From Nocardioides potassii (lineage in GTDB: Bacteria; Actinomycetota; Actinomycetes; Propionibacteriales; Nocardioidaceae), in the NCBI RefSeq assembly GCF_021648885.1, contig NZ_JAKJHZ010000007.1, positions 496,001-560,000 of the forward strand: a DNA stretch of 64,000 nucleotides, in the 5' to 3' direction. Of this stretch, positions 8,665 through 16,415 are shown piece after piece; position 1 is the first letter of the stretch, and every line of letters starts with the position of its first letter. The position numbers and the translations under genes were made by a program. A model generated the notes under the pieces. The model ran no database searches and was not told the origin of the DNA. It was given only the letters and a program-made list of their open reading frames with translations.

Positions 8665-9861
8665 TCAGCCGAGGAAGTCGCTGAGCCCCTCGAGCAGCCG
8701 GTCGACGTCGGAGTCGTCGGTGTAGGCCGCGAGCCCGATCCGGAGGCCGGAGTCGACCGGGAGGCCGAGGGCGCGGAAGGTCTCCACCGCGTAGAACGTG
8801 CCTGCCGGGACGAGGACGTCGCGCTTCGCGAGTGCCTCGTAGGCGTCGACGGGCAGGTGGTCGCGCAGGGTGAGGAACAGCGTCGAGGTCCGGTCGGCCG
8901 CTCGCGAGTGAAGGGTGAGTCGCTCGCCGAGCGCGGCGAGGCCTTCCTCGATGCGCAACCGCAGCCGCAGCTCGTGGTCGGCGATCGCCGACGCCGCCGA
9001 GACCAGGCGCTCACGTCGCGTCGAACCGGCGCCGACGGACGCGATCAGGTCGACGGCCGCCGCGACCCCGGCGAGCAGCTCGTAGGGCAGCGTGCCGAGC
9101 TCGAAGCGCTCCGGCACCGCGTCGCTCGACGGCAGCAGCTTGTCGGGGCGCAGGGTCTCGAGCAGGGCGGGGTCGGCGACCAGCGCGCCGCAGTGGGGGC
9201 CGAAGAACTTGTAGGGCGAGCAGACCAGGAGGTCCGCGCCCATCGCGTCGATGTCAGGAGCGGCGTGCGCGGCGTGGTGCACCGCGTCGACGTGCACCAG
9301 TGCGCCCACCTCGTGCGCCCGCGCCGCGACGGTCGCGACCGGCGGGCGGGTGCCGAGGAGGTTGGACGCGGCGGTCATCGCGACGAGCCGGGTCCGGTCG
9401 GTGATGGCCTCGAGCGACGACAGGTCGAGCTCACCGGTCGCGGGGTCGAGCCGGAGCCACCGCACCGTCGCGCCGACGCGTTCGGCGGCCTGGATCCACG
9501 GGCGCACGTTGGAGTCGTGGTCGAGCTCGCAGACGACGACCTCGTCGCCGGGCGACCAGGTGCGCGACAGCGTGCGCGAGACGTCGTACGTCAACGCGGT
9601 CGCGCTGCGGCCGTGGACCACGCCCTCGGGCACCCCACCGACGAGGTCGGCGATGGCGGAGCGGAAGCCGACCACGGTGTCCTCGGCGTTGCGCTGGCTG
9701 ATCGTCGCGGCACCGCGCTGCGACAGCGGGCCGGTCAGCGTGCGGGCGATCGCCTCGCCGACGACCCGCGGCGTCTGGGTGCCGCCGGGGTTGTCGAAGT
9801 GGGCGATCCCGGACTCCAGCGAGGGGAACCCGGCGCGGAAGGCTGCGACGTCGAAGGCCAT
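8665..9861 (-). CDS. PLP-dependent class V aminotransferase, cysteine desulfurase-like (VC1184 type)
   Basis: A 398-residue fold-type I PLP enzyme of the class V aminotransferase/cysteine desulfurase superfamily. The N-terminal FDNPGGTQTPRVVGEAI matches the VC1184-like subfamily of desulfurase-like proteins. The cofactor pocket is visible as HVDAVHHAAH (Asp192 and the following His) and SPYKFFGPHCG, with Lys218 as the Schiff-base lysine. I see no clear desulfurase active-site Cys loop, so cysteine desulfuration is not assured. A lyase or transaminase role is possible. The ATG at 9859-9861 lies ten bases from the M14-type gene upstream on the same strand, so the two are likely cotranscribed. 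Confidence 0.85.
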   Translation of the reverse strand: MAFDVAAFRAGFPSLESGIAHFDNPGGTQTPRVVGEAIARTLTGPLSQRGAATISQRNAEDTVVGFRSAIADLVGGVPEGVVHGRSATALTYDVSRTLSRTWSPGDEVVVCELDHDSNVRPWIQAAERVGATVRWLRLDPATGELDLSSLEAITDRTRLVAMTAASNLLGTRPPVATVAARAHEVGALVHVDAVHHAAHAAPDIDAMGADLLVCSPYKFFGPHCGALVADPALLETLRPDKLLPSSDAVPERFELGTLPYELLAGVAAAVDLIASVGAGSTRRERLVSAASAIADHELRLRLRIEEGLAALGERLTLHSRAADRTSTLFLTLRDHLPVDAYEALAKRDVLVPAGTFYAVETFRALGLPVDSGLRIGLAAYTDDSDVDRLLEGLSDFLG

Positions 9862-9871
9862 GCCTCAGACG

Positions 9872-10819
9872 CTAGTTGGCGATGTGGACGACCGCGTCAC
9901 CGGAGTTGACGAGGGGCGCCTCGGTGCGGCCGATGACGACGCCGTCGCGGTTGGCGTAGACCGCACGCAGGGTCTTGCCGAAGGAGTCGAAGAGCGTGCC
10001 GAGCCGCTCGCCGTCGGCCACCTGCTGACCCAGGTGGGCATCGAGGTGCAGGATCCCGGTCCGTCGCGCGCGCACCCATCCGCTCGAGCGGCACTCCAGG
10101 CTCGGCTCGGGCGGCAGCTCCTCGACCGGCTCCGTCATGCCGAGCGTGGCGAGCACGCGGCGTACGCCGACCACGCCCGCCTCGACCGCGTAGTCGTCGA
10201 AGCGCAGCGGCTCGCCTGCCTCGTAGAGCAGCACCTTCGCGCCCTGCTCGCGCGCGGCATGGCGCAACGACCCGTCACGGATCCTGGCGTGCAGCATCAC
10301 CGGGGCGCCGAAGGCGGCGGCCAGCTCGCGGGTGCGCTCGTCGTCGAGGTCGGCGCGCACCTGGGGGAGGTTGCTGCGGCGGTCGGAGCCGGTGTGCAGG
10401 TCGATGCCGACCTCGCAGCCGGCGACGATCTCGCGCATGAAGAGGTAGGCGATCCGGCTGGCCAGCGACCCCCGGGCCGAGCCCGGGAAGGACCGGTTGA
10501 GGTCGCGCCGATCCGGCAGGTAGCGGTCGCCGGTCATGAAGCCGAGCACGTTGACGATGGGCACCGCGACGAGGGTGCCGCGGAAGGTCTTGGGGTCGAG
10601 CCCGGCCATCACCTGGCGCACCACCTCGACACCGACGACCTCGTCACCGTGGATGGCGGCGTTGACCCAGATGCACGGCCCGTCCTCGCGGCCGTGGACG
10701 ACACGGACCGGCAGTGTCACGTCGGCGCCGGTGACCAGCCGGGTGATCGGCAGCTCGATCGCGCGGGCCGTGCCGGCACGGATCCGGACGCCGCCGATCG
10801 CGAAGGACTCCCGCACCAC
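9872..10819 (-). CDS. succinylglutamate desuccinylase/aspartoacylase-type zinc hydrolase (M14 superfamily)
   Basis: A 315-residue zinc-dependent amidohydrolase of the aspartoacylase/AstE (M14) type, close to family length. Zinc-ligand motif NAAIHGDE (His57, Glu60) and the third-ligand region GIDLHTGSDRRSNLPQVR are visible. A C-terminal beta-rich domain ends ...GDAVVHIAN. Substrates in the family are N-acyl amino acids or similar amides. The start is uncertain. Consecutive GTG codons at 10819 and 10816 fit the family start VRESFAIGG. A TTG at 10858 would add 13 residues. An ATG at 10851 in another frame gives only a ten-residue peptide before a TAG. The PLP enzyme gene follows ten bases downstream, so the two may act in one amino-acid degradation step. 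Confidence 0.82.
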   Translation of the reverse strand: MVRESFAIGGVRIRAGTARAIELPITRLVTGADVTLPVRVVHGREDGPCIWVNAAIHGDEVVGVEVVRQVMAGLDPKTFRGTLVAVPIVNVLGFMTGDRYLPDRRDLNRSFPGSARGSLASRIAYLFMREIVAGCEVGIDLHTGSDRRSNLPQVRADLDDERTRELAAAFGAPVMLHARIRDGSLRHAAREQGAKVLLYEAGEPLRFDDYAVEAGVVGVRRVLATLGMTEPVEELPPEPSLECRSSGWVRARRTGILHLDAHLGQQVADGERLGTLFDSFGKTLRAVYANRDGVVIGRTEAPLVNSGDAVVHIAN

Positions 10820-10941
10820 TAGGCCTCGGTGGTGCGCGCGGGAGCGGTCATGGCGCAAGGGTAGTGGCCAGCAACTTTCCGTCGGTCCGGCTCGTCTCCC
10901 CGACGACGAACGACCGTCGACCTCGGACCGAAGGACCTCCC

Positions 10942-12264
10942 ATGCGCTCGCTCCACCTCGCGACCACCGGCCTGCTCGCCGCGACGTTGCTGGCCACCCC
11001 GACGGCGTACGCCGCCGGCGAGACGTGCCAGGGCCGACCGGCCACCGTCGTGGGTACGCCGAACCAGCTGGGGCTCACCGGCACCGAGGGCGACGACGTC
11101 ATCGTGACGAACGGCGCGACGAGCACGTCCACCCTGGGTGGGAACGACCTGGTGTGCGTGACCGGCGGGAGCCAGTTCGGCGACGTCCGGCTCGACGCCG
11201 GGTCCGGTGACGACGTCGTCGACGCAACCGCGGTGGTCGGCGGGGTCTCCGTCCAGCTCGGCGCGGGCGCCGACACCTACACCGGCTCGGCGTACGACGA
11301 GCGGGTCGCCGGCGGCGCCCAGGGCGCCGACACGGAGCGCGACGTGATCACCACCGGAGCCGGCGGGGACGACGTCGTGGTCTCGGGGACGCGGCGCGAC
11401 CTGTCGAACGCCGACGTCGTCATGATCGGCGCCGACGACGGCCAGGGCTTCGGCAACGAGGTGTACTGGTCCGGGCCGTTGGCGCCCGGCGGCCGCCTCG
11501 ACGGTGGCGGAGACGCGCTGCTGGGGTTCGACACCGTGCCGGGGTCGGTCGTGGTGGACGCCGTGGCCGGCATCCTGTCCCACGACGGCGTCGTCGTGCT
11601 GTCGTGGACCGGCGTCGACCGCTTCAGGGCGGGGAGCGACCGGACGACGGCGCCGGGCCGCTTCGAGTTCCGCGGCAGCGACCGCGACGAGTCGCTCGAG
11701 CTCGTCTTCGCCCAGGCCTACCAGGGTCGCCAGCGTCTCGACCTCGGTGGCGGCGACGACACCCTGCTGCTCGGCGACGAGAACCTCGGCGCCCGCGGCA
11801 GCCGCTACCTCGGTGGTGCCGGTGACGACCACGTCGCCCTCTCCGCGGGCACGCGACTCGACCTCGACCTGGAGCGTGAGCGGATCAAGACCTGGCCCGC
11901 CGGGAGCGTCTTCCGCAGCACCTTCGCCGGGTTCGAGTCGCAGCTCGTCTCGGCGAAGCGGCTCGTGCTGAAGGGCACGAACCGGTCCGAGGACCTGCGC
12001 TTCTACGCGTGCCGGGCGACCGTCAAGGGTCGCGGCGGCGCCGACGACATCCGGCAGAGCCGCGGCAACGACTACTTCGAGGCGGGGCTGTGCGACTCGC
12101 GGTCGTTCCGGCTCTATGGAGGCGGTGGCAACGACGTGCTCCGCGGCGGTCGCGGGCCGGACCTGGTCGTGGGTGGCAGCGGCCGGGACACGGCGTACGG
12201 CAACGCGGGGCGCGACCGCTGCAGTGCGGAGAAGGCGCGGTCGTGCGAGGTGCGGCTGCGCTGA
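10942..12264 (+). CDS. secreted RTX/hemolysin-type calcium-binding repeat protein
   Basis: A 440-residue exported protein. The N-terminus has a classical signal peptide: MRSLH, a hydrophobic core, then TPTAYA-A as the likely cleavage site near residue 23. The mature part is rich in Asp and Gly and carries scattered RTX-like nonapeptides. Examples are GSGDDVVDA, GAGADTYTG and GGGDDTLLLG, and the clearest run near the C-terminus is GGGGNDVLRGGRGPDLVVGG followed by SGRDTAYGNAGRDRC. Such repeats form a calcium-binding beta roll after export. A few Cys residues (for example CQGRP and CRATV) may form disulfides. No catalytic domain is evident. I chose the ATG at 10942 because the signal peptide starts there. 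It is divergent from the M14-type gene. Confidence 0.85.
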   Translation: MRSLHLATTGLLAATLLATPTAYAAGETCQGRPATVVGTPNQLGLTGTEGDDVIVTNGATSTSTLGGNDLVCVTGGSQFGDVRLDAGSGDDVVDATAVVGGVSVQLGAGADTYTGSAYDERVAGGAQGADTERDVITTGAGGDDVVVSGTRRDLSNADVVMIGADDGQGFGNEVYWSGPLAPGGRLDGGGDALLGFDTVPGSVVVDAVAGILSHDGVVVLSWTGVDRFRAGSDRTTAPGRFEFRGSDRDESLELVFAQAYQGRQRLDLGGGDDTLLLGDENLGARGSRYLGGAGDDHVALSAGTRLDLDLERERIKTWPAGSVFRSTFAGFESQLVSAKRLVLKGTNRSEDLRFYACRATVKGRGGADDIRQSRGNDYFEAGLCDSRSFRLYGGGGNDVLRGGRGPDLVVGGSGRDTAYGNAGRDRCSAEKARSCEVRLR

Positions 12265-12274
12265 GCTCGACGGG

Positions 12275-12808
12275 CTACTTGCCCCAGTTGCGGCGTCGTA
12301 CGGACCGCCGCGGCCTGCCGCCCGCGTAGGACCGGGCGGAGTCGACGAGGAAGCCGCGCTCGAGGGCCTCGCGACCGATCAGCAGCCGGAAGCCCATCTC
12401 GTCGCGGTTGCTCAGCGTCATCACGGTCGTGATGGTGCGCCCGGCGAGGGTGACGTCGAGGTTCACGGCGTATCGCTGCTCGACCTGCCCGTTGCTCGAC
12501 CGCACCTCGCGCGAGTCGAGCACCGGCAGGGTGAGCTCGACGACGTCGTCGTCGGACCGCTGCCAGGGGTGGACGGAGAAGCGGACCCATTCGGCGCCGT
12601 CCTGCTCGAACGCCTCGAGGTCGAAGGCGTGGATCGCGGACGAGCGCGCGCCGGTGTCGATCTTGGCCTTGACCCAGTCGAGCCCGGCCTCCGGCAGGGC
12701 GACCCACTCGCGCCAGCCGACGACGGTCGGCTGCGCGGTCTCGTCCGCGGGGGAGGGGCTGGCTGGCACGCGATCCATCCTGTCAGGCCCGTCGGATGGG
12801 GTGGGCAT
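12275..12808 (-). CDS. RimB-like retropepsin-type (ATP-dependent zinc protease family) protein
   Basis: A 177-residue protein of the family named putative ATP-dependent zinc protease (DUF785, PF05618), which includes RimB of the Pseudomonas RimABK system. The domain begins at VGWREWVALPEAG (about residue 30) and has the retropepsin-like KIDTGARSSAIHA motif with Asp51-Thr-Gly-Ala54. The second conserved stretch is RLLIGREALERGFLVD. A basic tail follows. Start choice: the ATG at 12806-12808 gives a short unstructured leader, and another ATG at 12778 is possible. A longer frame would run into the divergent rimK-like start. It lies back to back with a RimK-type ligase only 22 bases away. In Pseudomonas, RimB modulates RimK activity, so a functional pair is likely here. 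Confidence 0.87.
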   Translation of the reverse strand: MPTPSDGPDRMDRVPASPSPADETAQPTVVGWREWVALPEAGLDWVKAKIDTGARSSAIHAFDLEAFEQDGAEWVRFSVHPWQRSDDDVVELTLPVLDSREVRSSNGQVEQRYAVNLDVTLAGRTITTVMTLSNRDEMGFRLLIGREALERGFLVDSARSYAGGRPRRSVRRRNWGK

Positions 12809-12830
12809 GCGAGTGGTTGTATGACGTCCC

Positions 12831-14018
12831 ATGAAGCTCGCCATCCTCTCTCGGGCCCCGCGCTCCTACAGCACCCAGCGACTCCGCACGGCGGCCCTCG
12901 ACCGCGGGCACGACGTGAAGGTGCTGAACACGCTGCGCTTCGGCATCGACCTGACCGGTGACGAGCCCGACCTGCTCTTCCGCGGCAAGCAGCTGTCGAC
13001 GTACGACGCCTGCCTGCCGCGCATCGGCAACTCGATCACCTACTTCGGCACCGCCGTCGTGCGGCAGTTCGAGCAGATGGACGTCTACACGCCCAACACC
13101 AGCTACGGCATCGCCAACAGCCGCGACAAGCTGCGCGCGACCCAGATCCTCTCGCGCCACAAGATCCCGATGCCGGCGACGACCTTCGTGCAGGACCGGG
13201 CGGACGTGATCCCCGCGATCGAGCGCGTCGGCGGGGCGCCCGTCGTGATCAAGCTGCTCGAGGGCACGCAGGGCATCGGCGTCATCCTCGCGCCGACCCT
13301 GAAGGTCGCCGAGGCGATCATCGAGACGCTGCAGAGCACCCGGCAGAACGTGCTGATCCAGCGCTTCGTCAAGGAGAGCAAGGGCCGCGACATCCGCGCG
13401 CTCGTCGTCGGCGACCGCGTCGTGGCGGCGATGCGGCGCGTGGCGCAGGGCGACGAGTTCCGCTCCAACGTCCACCGCGGCGGCAGCGTCGAGCCGGTCG
13501 AGCTCGACGAGGAGTTCGAGCGCGTGGCGGTCCGGTCGGCGCAGATCATGGGCCTGCGGGTCGCGGGTGTCGACATGCTCGAGGGCCGCAACGGCCCGCA
13601 GGTGATGGAGGTGAACTCCTCACCCGGCCTCGAGGGCATCGAGGCCGCGACCAAGCTCGACGTCGCCGGCGCGATCATCGACTACATCGACAACCAGGTC
13701 GCCTTCCCCGACATCGACGTGCGGCAGCGGCTCACGGTGTCGACCGGCTACGGCGTGGCCGAGATCGTCGTCCACGCGGGCTCCGACATGGTCGGCAAGA
13801 AGCTCGGCGACTCGGGCCTCGACGACCGCGACATCACCGTGCTCACCCTCCACCGCGGGCCGCACGTGATCCCGAACCCGCGCAACAAGACCGTCCTTGA
13901 GGGCGAGGACCGGCTGCTGTGCTTCGGCAAGCTCGAGGAGATGCGCTCGATGATCCCCGACCGCAAGCAGCGCCGGGTCAAGCGCCTGATGAAGAAGCAC
14001 CTGCCGCCGACGACCTGA
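12831..14018 (+). CDS. RimK-type ATP-grasp glutamate ligase with C-terminal TrkA-C (RCK_C)-like domain
   Basis: A 395-residue ligase. Residues 1 to about 290 form a RimK-type ATP-grasp enzyme. The pre-ATP-grasp region holds the FRGKQLSTYDACLPRIG segment. ATP-binding strands hold GGAPVVIKLLEGTQGIGV and NVLIQRFVKESKGRDIR, and the metal-binding end is QVMEVNSSPGLEGIE. The family adds glutamates to ribosomal protein S6 or other C-termini, or makes other peptide bonds. E. coli RimK has about 300 residues. Here about 95 more follow from residue 301: VSTGYGVAEIVVHAGSDMVG, then TVLTLHRG and TVLEGEDRLLCFGK, which match the TrkA-C/RCK_C pattern. A basic tail ends the protein. This suggests a ligand-sensing regulatory domain. 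It is divergent from the RimB-like gene and ends at a hairpin. Confidence 0.9.
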   Translation: MKLAILSRAPRSYSTQRLRTAALDRGHDVKVLNTLRFGIDLTGDEPDLLFRGKQLSTYDACLPRIGNSITYFGTAVVRQFEQMDVYTPNTSYGIANSRDKLRATQILSRHKIPMPATTFVQDRADVIPAIERVGGAPVVIKLLEGTQGIGVILAPTLKVAEAIIETLQSTRQNVLIQRFVKESKGRDIRALVVGDRVVAAMRRVAQGDEFRSNVHRGGSVEPVELDEEFERVAVRSAQIMGLRVAGVDMLEGRNGPQVMEVNSSPGLEGIEAATKLDVAGAIIDYIDNQVAFPDIDVRQRLTVSTGYGVAEIVVHAGSDMVGKKLGDSGLDDRDITVLTLHRGPHVIPNPRNKTVLEGEDRLLCFGKLEEMRSMIPDRKQRRVKRLMKKHLPPTT

Positions 14019-14029
14019 CCCTCTCCTCG

Positions 14030-14077
14030 GGACGTCATACGGATGGGGCATCCGCCTGCCCCGACCCTATGACGTCC
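14030..14077. terminator. long hairpin between convergent rimK-like and membrane protein genes
   Basis: GGACGTCATACGG (14030-14042) pairs with CCCTATGACGTCC (14065-14077) with one mismatch. The inner TGGGGCA (14044-14050) pairs with TGCCCC (14057-14062) around a six-base loop. It fills the convergent intergenic gap, so it probably stops transcription from both sides. There is no T-run. Confidence 0.65.
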
Positions 14078-14082
14078 TGCGG

Positions 14083-14487
14083 TCAATGGCGCGGGCGTGT
14101 GTGCCAGAGCCAGGCGAGTCCGACGAACGGCAGGACCAGCGGCAGCCAGCCGTAGCCCTCGCCGTACGCCGACCACACGGTCTGGTCGGGGAAGAGCTCC
14201 GGGTCGAGGACGGTCAGCGTGCCGACGGTGAGCACGCCGACGAGCTCGAAGCCGACGGCCGCCCAGGCCAGCCGGCGGGGCGCGGGACCGACCTCGGCGA
14301 GGCCCAGGGTGGCGGCGACGTAGACGAGTCCGGCGACGGCGGACAGCGTGTAGGCGAGCGGCGCCTCGGACGCCTTGGTGCCCAGCTGCACGAGCGAGCG
14401 CGCGGTGGCGGCGAGGGCGAAGACGCCGTACACCGCGACGAGGGCGCGGCCGGCCCCGGACCGCGTGGAGGTGCGGATCGAGGTCAT
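14083..14487 (-). CDS. small four-helix membrane protein, unknown function
   Basis: A 134-residue hydrophobic protein with four predicted transmembrane helices, starting MTSIRTSTRSGAGRALVAVY and ending in a short basic tail (LWHTRPRH). No family is recognised with certainty. The ATG at 14485-14487 overlaps the stop of the upstream gene in the ATGA arrangement, so translation is coupled and the two products may form one complex. A GTG six bases further upstream is possible but less likely. Nothing in the sequence points to a substrate or activity. Confidence 0.65.
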   Translation of the reverse strand: MTSIRTSTRSGAGRALVAVYGVFALAATARSLVQLGTKASEAPLAYTLSAVAGLVYVAATLGLAEVGPAPRRLAWAAVGFELVGVLTVGTLTVLDPELFPDQTVWSAYGEGYGWLPLVLPFVGLAWLWHTRPRH

Positions 14488-14840
14488 GGCCACACCTGCA
14501 GGATGCGTACGACGACGAAGGCCTGCGCGAGCCCGGCGACCATCAGCACCGCAGTGGCCCCGCGGCTGCGCTCCGCGAGGGACCAGACGAACCCGATCGG
14601 CAGGAGCAGCAGCCCGGCGACGAGGTAGCCGAACAGCGTGACCTTGCCGCCGCCCGACAGGGAGACGTCACCGACCTGGACCGCCGCGACGCCGAGCAGC
14701 ACGAGGGTGCCGAGCTCGATGACGCCGGCGAACCCGAGCAGTCCCCAGTCGGGGGTGCGGTCGAGGACGACGTAGACCAGCACGACGACCGCGAACGCCA
14801 GCGACGCCACGAGCAGGGCGAGGGGCAGTGGTCCGTCCAC
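14484..14840 (-). CDS. small four-helix membrane protein, unknown function
   Basis: A 118-residue protein with four predicted hydrophobic helices, starting MDGPLPLALLVASLAFAVVV with a GTG at 14838-14840. The only prominent polar stretches are short loops (LDRTPDW, SLSGGGK, ERSRG). It overlaps the following membrane protein gene by four bases and is similar to it in size and topology, though I see no obvious sequence repeat between them. Both lie downstream of the TetR gene at 14879 on the same strand, separated by 38 bases, so readthrough from that promoter is possible. Function is unknown. Confidence 0.65.
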   Translation of the reverse strand: MDGPLPLALLVASLAFAVVVLVYVVLDRTPDWGLLGFAGVIELGTLVLLGVAAVQVGDVSLSGGGKVTLFGYLVAGLLLLPIGFVWSLAERSRGATAVLMVAGLAQAFVVVRILQVWP

Positions 14841-14878
14841 GGCGTCGATCCTCTCAGGTCGACCCGCAGGATGCCGGG

Positions 14879-15439
14879 TCAGCCCAGCGCACGCTGGGCG
14901 GCGAACAGCTCCGACTGGATCTCACCCATCGTGCGGGTCTCCTCGGGGGCGATCCACTGCACGAAGGAGACGCGGAACACCGAGATGGCCGCGTCAGCGG
15001 CGAGCTCGGCGAGAGGGTCCTCGACCCCACGCTCGCGCAGTGCCTGGGCGACCGCCGCGGCGAGCGACCCCATCTTGAGCGACTCCCGCTCGCGGAGACC
15101 GTCCTCGGAGCTGATCGCCTGGTGCCGCCGCCGCGACCAGGGCCGACGCTCCTCGGTGAAGAAGTCGCGCGACCCGACGACGGCGGCCTCGGCCAGCTCG
15201 CGCGGCGACGCCTCGACCGGCGCGGCTGCGACGGCGTCGACGAAGGCGTGGAGCAGCCTGTCCTGCCCGTCGAAGAGCACCTCGCGCTTGTCGGCGAAGT
15301 GGCGGTAGAAGGTGCGCTCGGTCAGGTCGGCGCGGGCGGCGATCTCGGCGACCGTCGTCCGCTCGAACCCGTGCTCGAGGAAGAGGTCGAGCGCCGACTG
15401 CTGCAACCGCTCGCGTGCCCCCGGTTGCCAGCGTGCCAT
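14879..15439 (-). CDS. TetR family transcriptional repressor
   Basis: A 186-residue regulator. The N-terminal helix-turn-helix (about residues 10-55) holds the TetR signature TTVAEIAARADLTERTFYRH followed by FADKREVLFDG. The rest is an all-helical ligand-binding and dimerisation domain without a recognisable ligand. It is divergent from the NAD(P)-dependent reductase/epimerase gene at 15522. The 82-base space between them holds two copies of an inverted repeat (arms TGATGTCA and TGACATCA, spacer five), which are almost certainly its operators. It probably represses both genes and responds to a small molecule handled by the divergent enzyme. Confidence 0.93.
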   Translation of the reverse strand: MARWQPGARERLQQSALDLFLEHGFERTTVAEIAARADLTERTFYRHFADKREVLFDGQDRLLHAFVDAVAAAPVEASPRELAEAAVVGSRDFFTEERRPWSRRRHQAISSEDGLRERESLKMGSLAAAVAQALRERGVEDPLAELAADAAISVFRVSFVQWIAPEETRTMGEIQSELFAAQRALG

Positions 15440-15453
15440 GTGCCCATCCTAGG

Positions 15454-15506
15454 TGATGGCAGTCCCTGACATCGTGGTGCTACGATGATGTCACGAACTG
15501 ACATCA
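15454..15506. promoter_or_regulatory. two TetR operators in tandem between divergent genes
   Basis: Site 1 (15454-15474) reads TGATGGCA-GTCCC-TGACATCG. Site 2 (15486-15506) reads TGATGTCA-CGAAC-TGACATCA and is a perfect inverted repeat. Both have eight-base arms and a five-base spacer. Their centres are 32 bases apart, about three helical turns, so two dimers could bind on one face. Confidence 0.8.
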
Positions 15507-15521
15507 CTACGAGGAGGAACC

Positions 15522-16415
15522 ATGCGCGTCTTCGTCACCGGAGCATCCGGCTGGATCGGGTCCGCCGTCGTGCCCGAGCTGGTCTCGGCCGGGCACTCCG
15601 TCCTGGGCCTGGTCCGCTCCGACGCCGCTGCCGAGCGGGTCCGCGGCGCCGGCGCCGAGCCGCTGCGCGGATCGCTCGACGACCTAGGCTCCCTCCGATC
15701 GGGTGCGGAGCGTGCTGATGCCGTGATCCACCTCGCCAACAAGCACGACTGGTCGAACCCGGCGGAGTCCAACCGCGCGGAGCGAGCCGCCGTCGAGGCG
15801 CTGCTCGACGCCCTCGAGGGGTCCGGGAAGCCGTTCGCCCTCGCAGCAGGTACGGCGTTCGCGCCGGGGCGCCTCGTCACGGAGGACGACGCCAACCCCG
15901 CCTCCGGCCCCGACGCACCCCGCGGTGGGACCGAGGCGCTCGCCCTCGACGCGGTCGCGCGCGGCGTGCACAGCATCTCGCTGCGGTTCGCCCCGACGGT
16001 CCACGGCGCGGGAGGCGAGCACGGCTTCATCCCACAGGTCGTCGAGGCAGCCCGCCGCAACGGCGCGGCCGGCTACGTCGGCGACGGGTCCAACCGTTGG
16101 TCGGCCGTCCACCGCCGCGACGCGGCCGTGCTCGTCCTACGCGCCCTGGAGACGGCTTCCGCGGGCAGCCGGGTGCACGTGGTCGCCGAGGAGGGCGTCA
16201 CCACGCGCGAGGTCGCGGAGGCCATCGGCGCCGCGCTGGGGGTGCCCGCCGTGTCGGTGGCTCCGGCCGACGCGGGGGACCACTTCGGCTGGATCGCGGG
16301 CTTCTGGGGCCTCGACATCCCGGCGTCGAACGCGCTCACGCGCGAACGGTTCGACTGGACCCCGGCCCACCCGACCTTGCTCGAGGACATCCGTTCGGGT
16401 GCCTACACCTGCTGA
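15522..16415 (+). CDS. NAD(P)-dependent epimerase/dehydratase family protein (atypical SDR)
   Basis: A 297-residue extended or atypical short-chain dehydrogenase-like protein. The Rossmann signature VFVTGASGWIGSAVVPEL lies at residues 3-20, with the nucleotide-binding strand DAVIHLANKHDW further on. The mid-region has no clear Y-x-x-x-K, so it may be a reductase with a modified site or a regulatory NmrA-like protein. The C-terminal half (TTREVAEAIGAALGVPAVSV) resembles the substrate domain of epimerase-like proteins. GAGGAGG precedes the ATG with ideal spacing. Expression is expected to be released from the divergent TetR by ligand. The gene ends in a 13-base tail-to-tail overlap with ecsC. 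Confidence 0.87.
   Translation: MRVFVTGASGWIGSAVVPELVSAGHSVLGLVRSDAAAERVRGAGAEPLRGSLDDLGSLRSGAERADAVIHLANKHDWSNPAESNRAERAAVEALLDALEGSGKPFALAAGTAFAPGRLVTEDDANPASGPDAPRGGTEALALDAVARGVHSISLRFAPTVHGAGGEHGFIPQVVEAARRNGAAGYVGDGSNRWSAVHRRDAAVLVLRALETASAGSRVHVVAEEGVTTREVAEAIGAALGVPAVSVAPADAGDHFGWIAGFWGLDIPASNALTRERFDWTPAHPTLLEDIRSGAYTC

Noticed and set aside
12819..14077. TATGACGTCC 10-mer on both sides of the rimK-like gene as a direct-repeat border of an insertion
   Set aside because: The downstream copies are arms of the terminator hairpin, and the upstream copy overlaps the start region. There is no integrase or composition shift.
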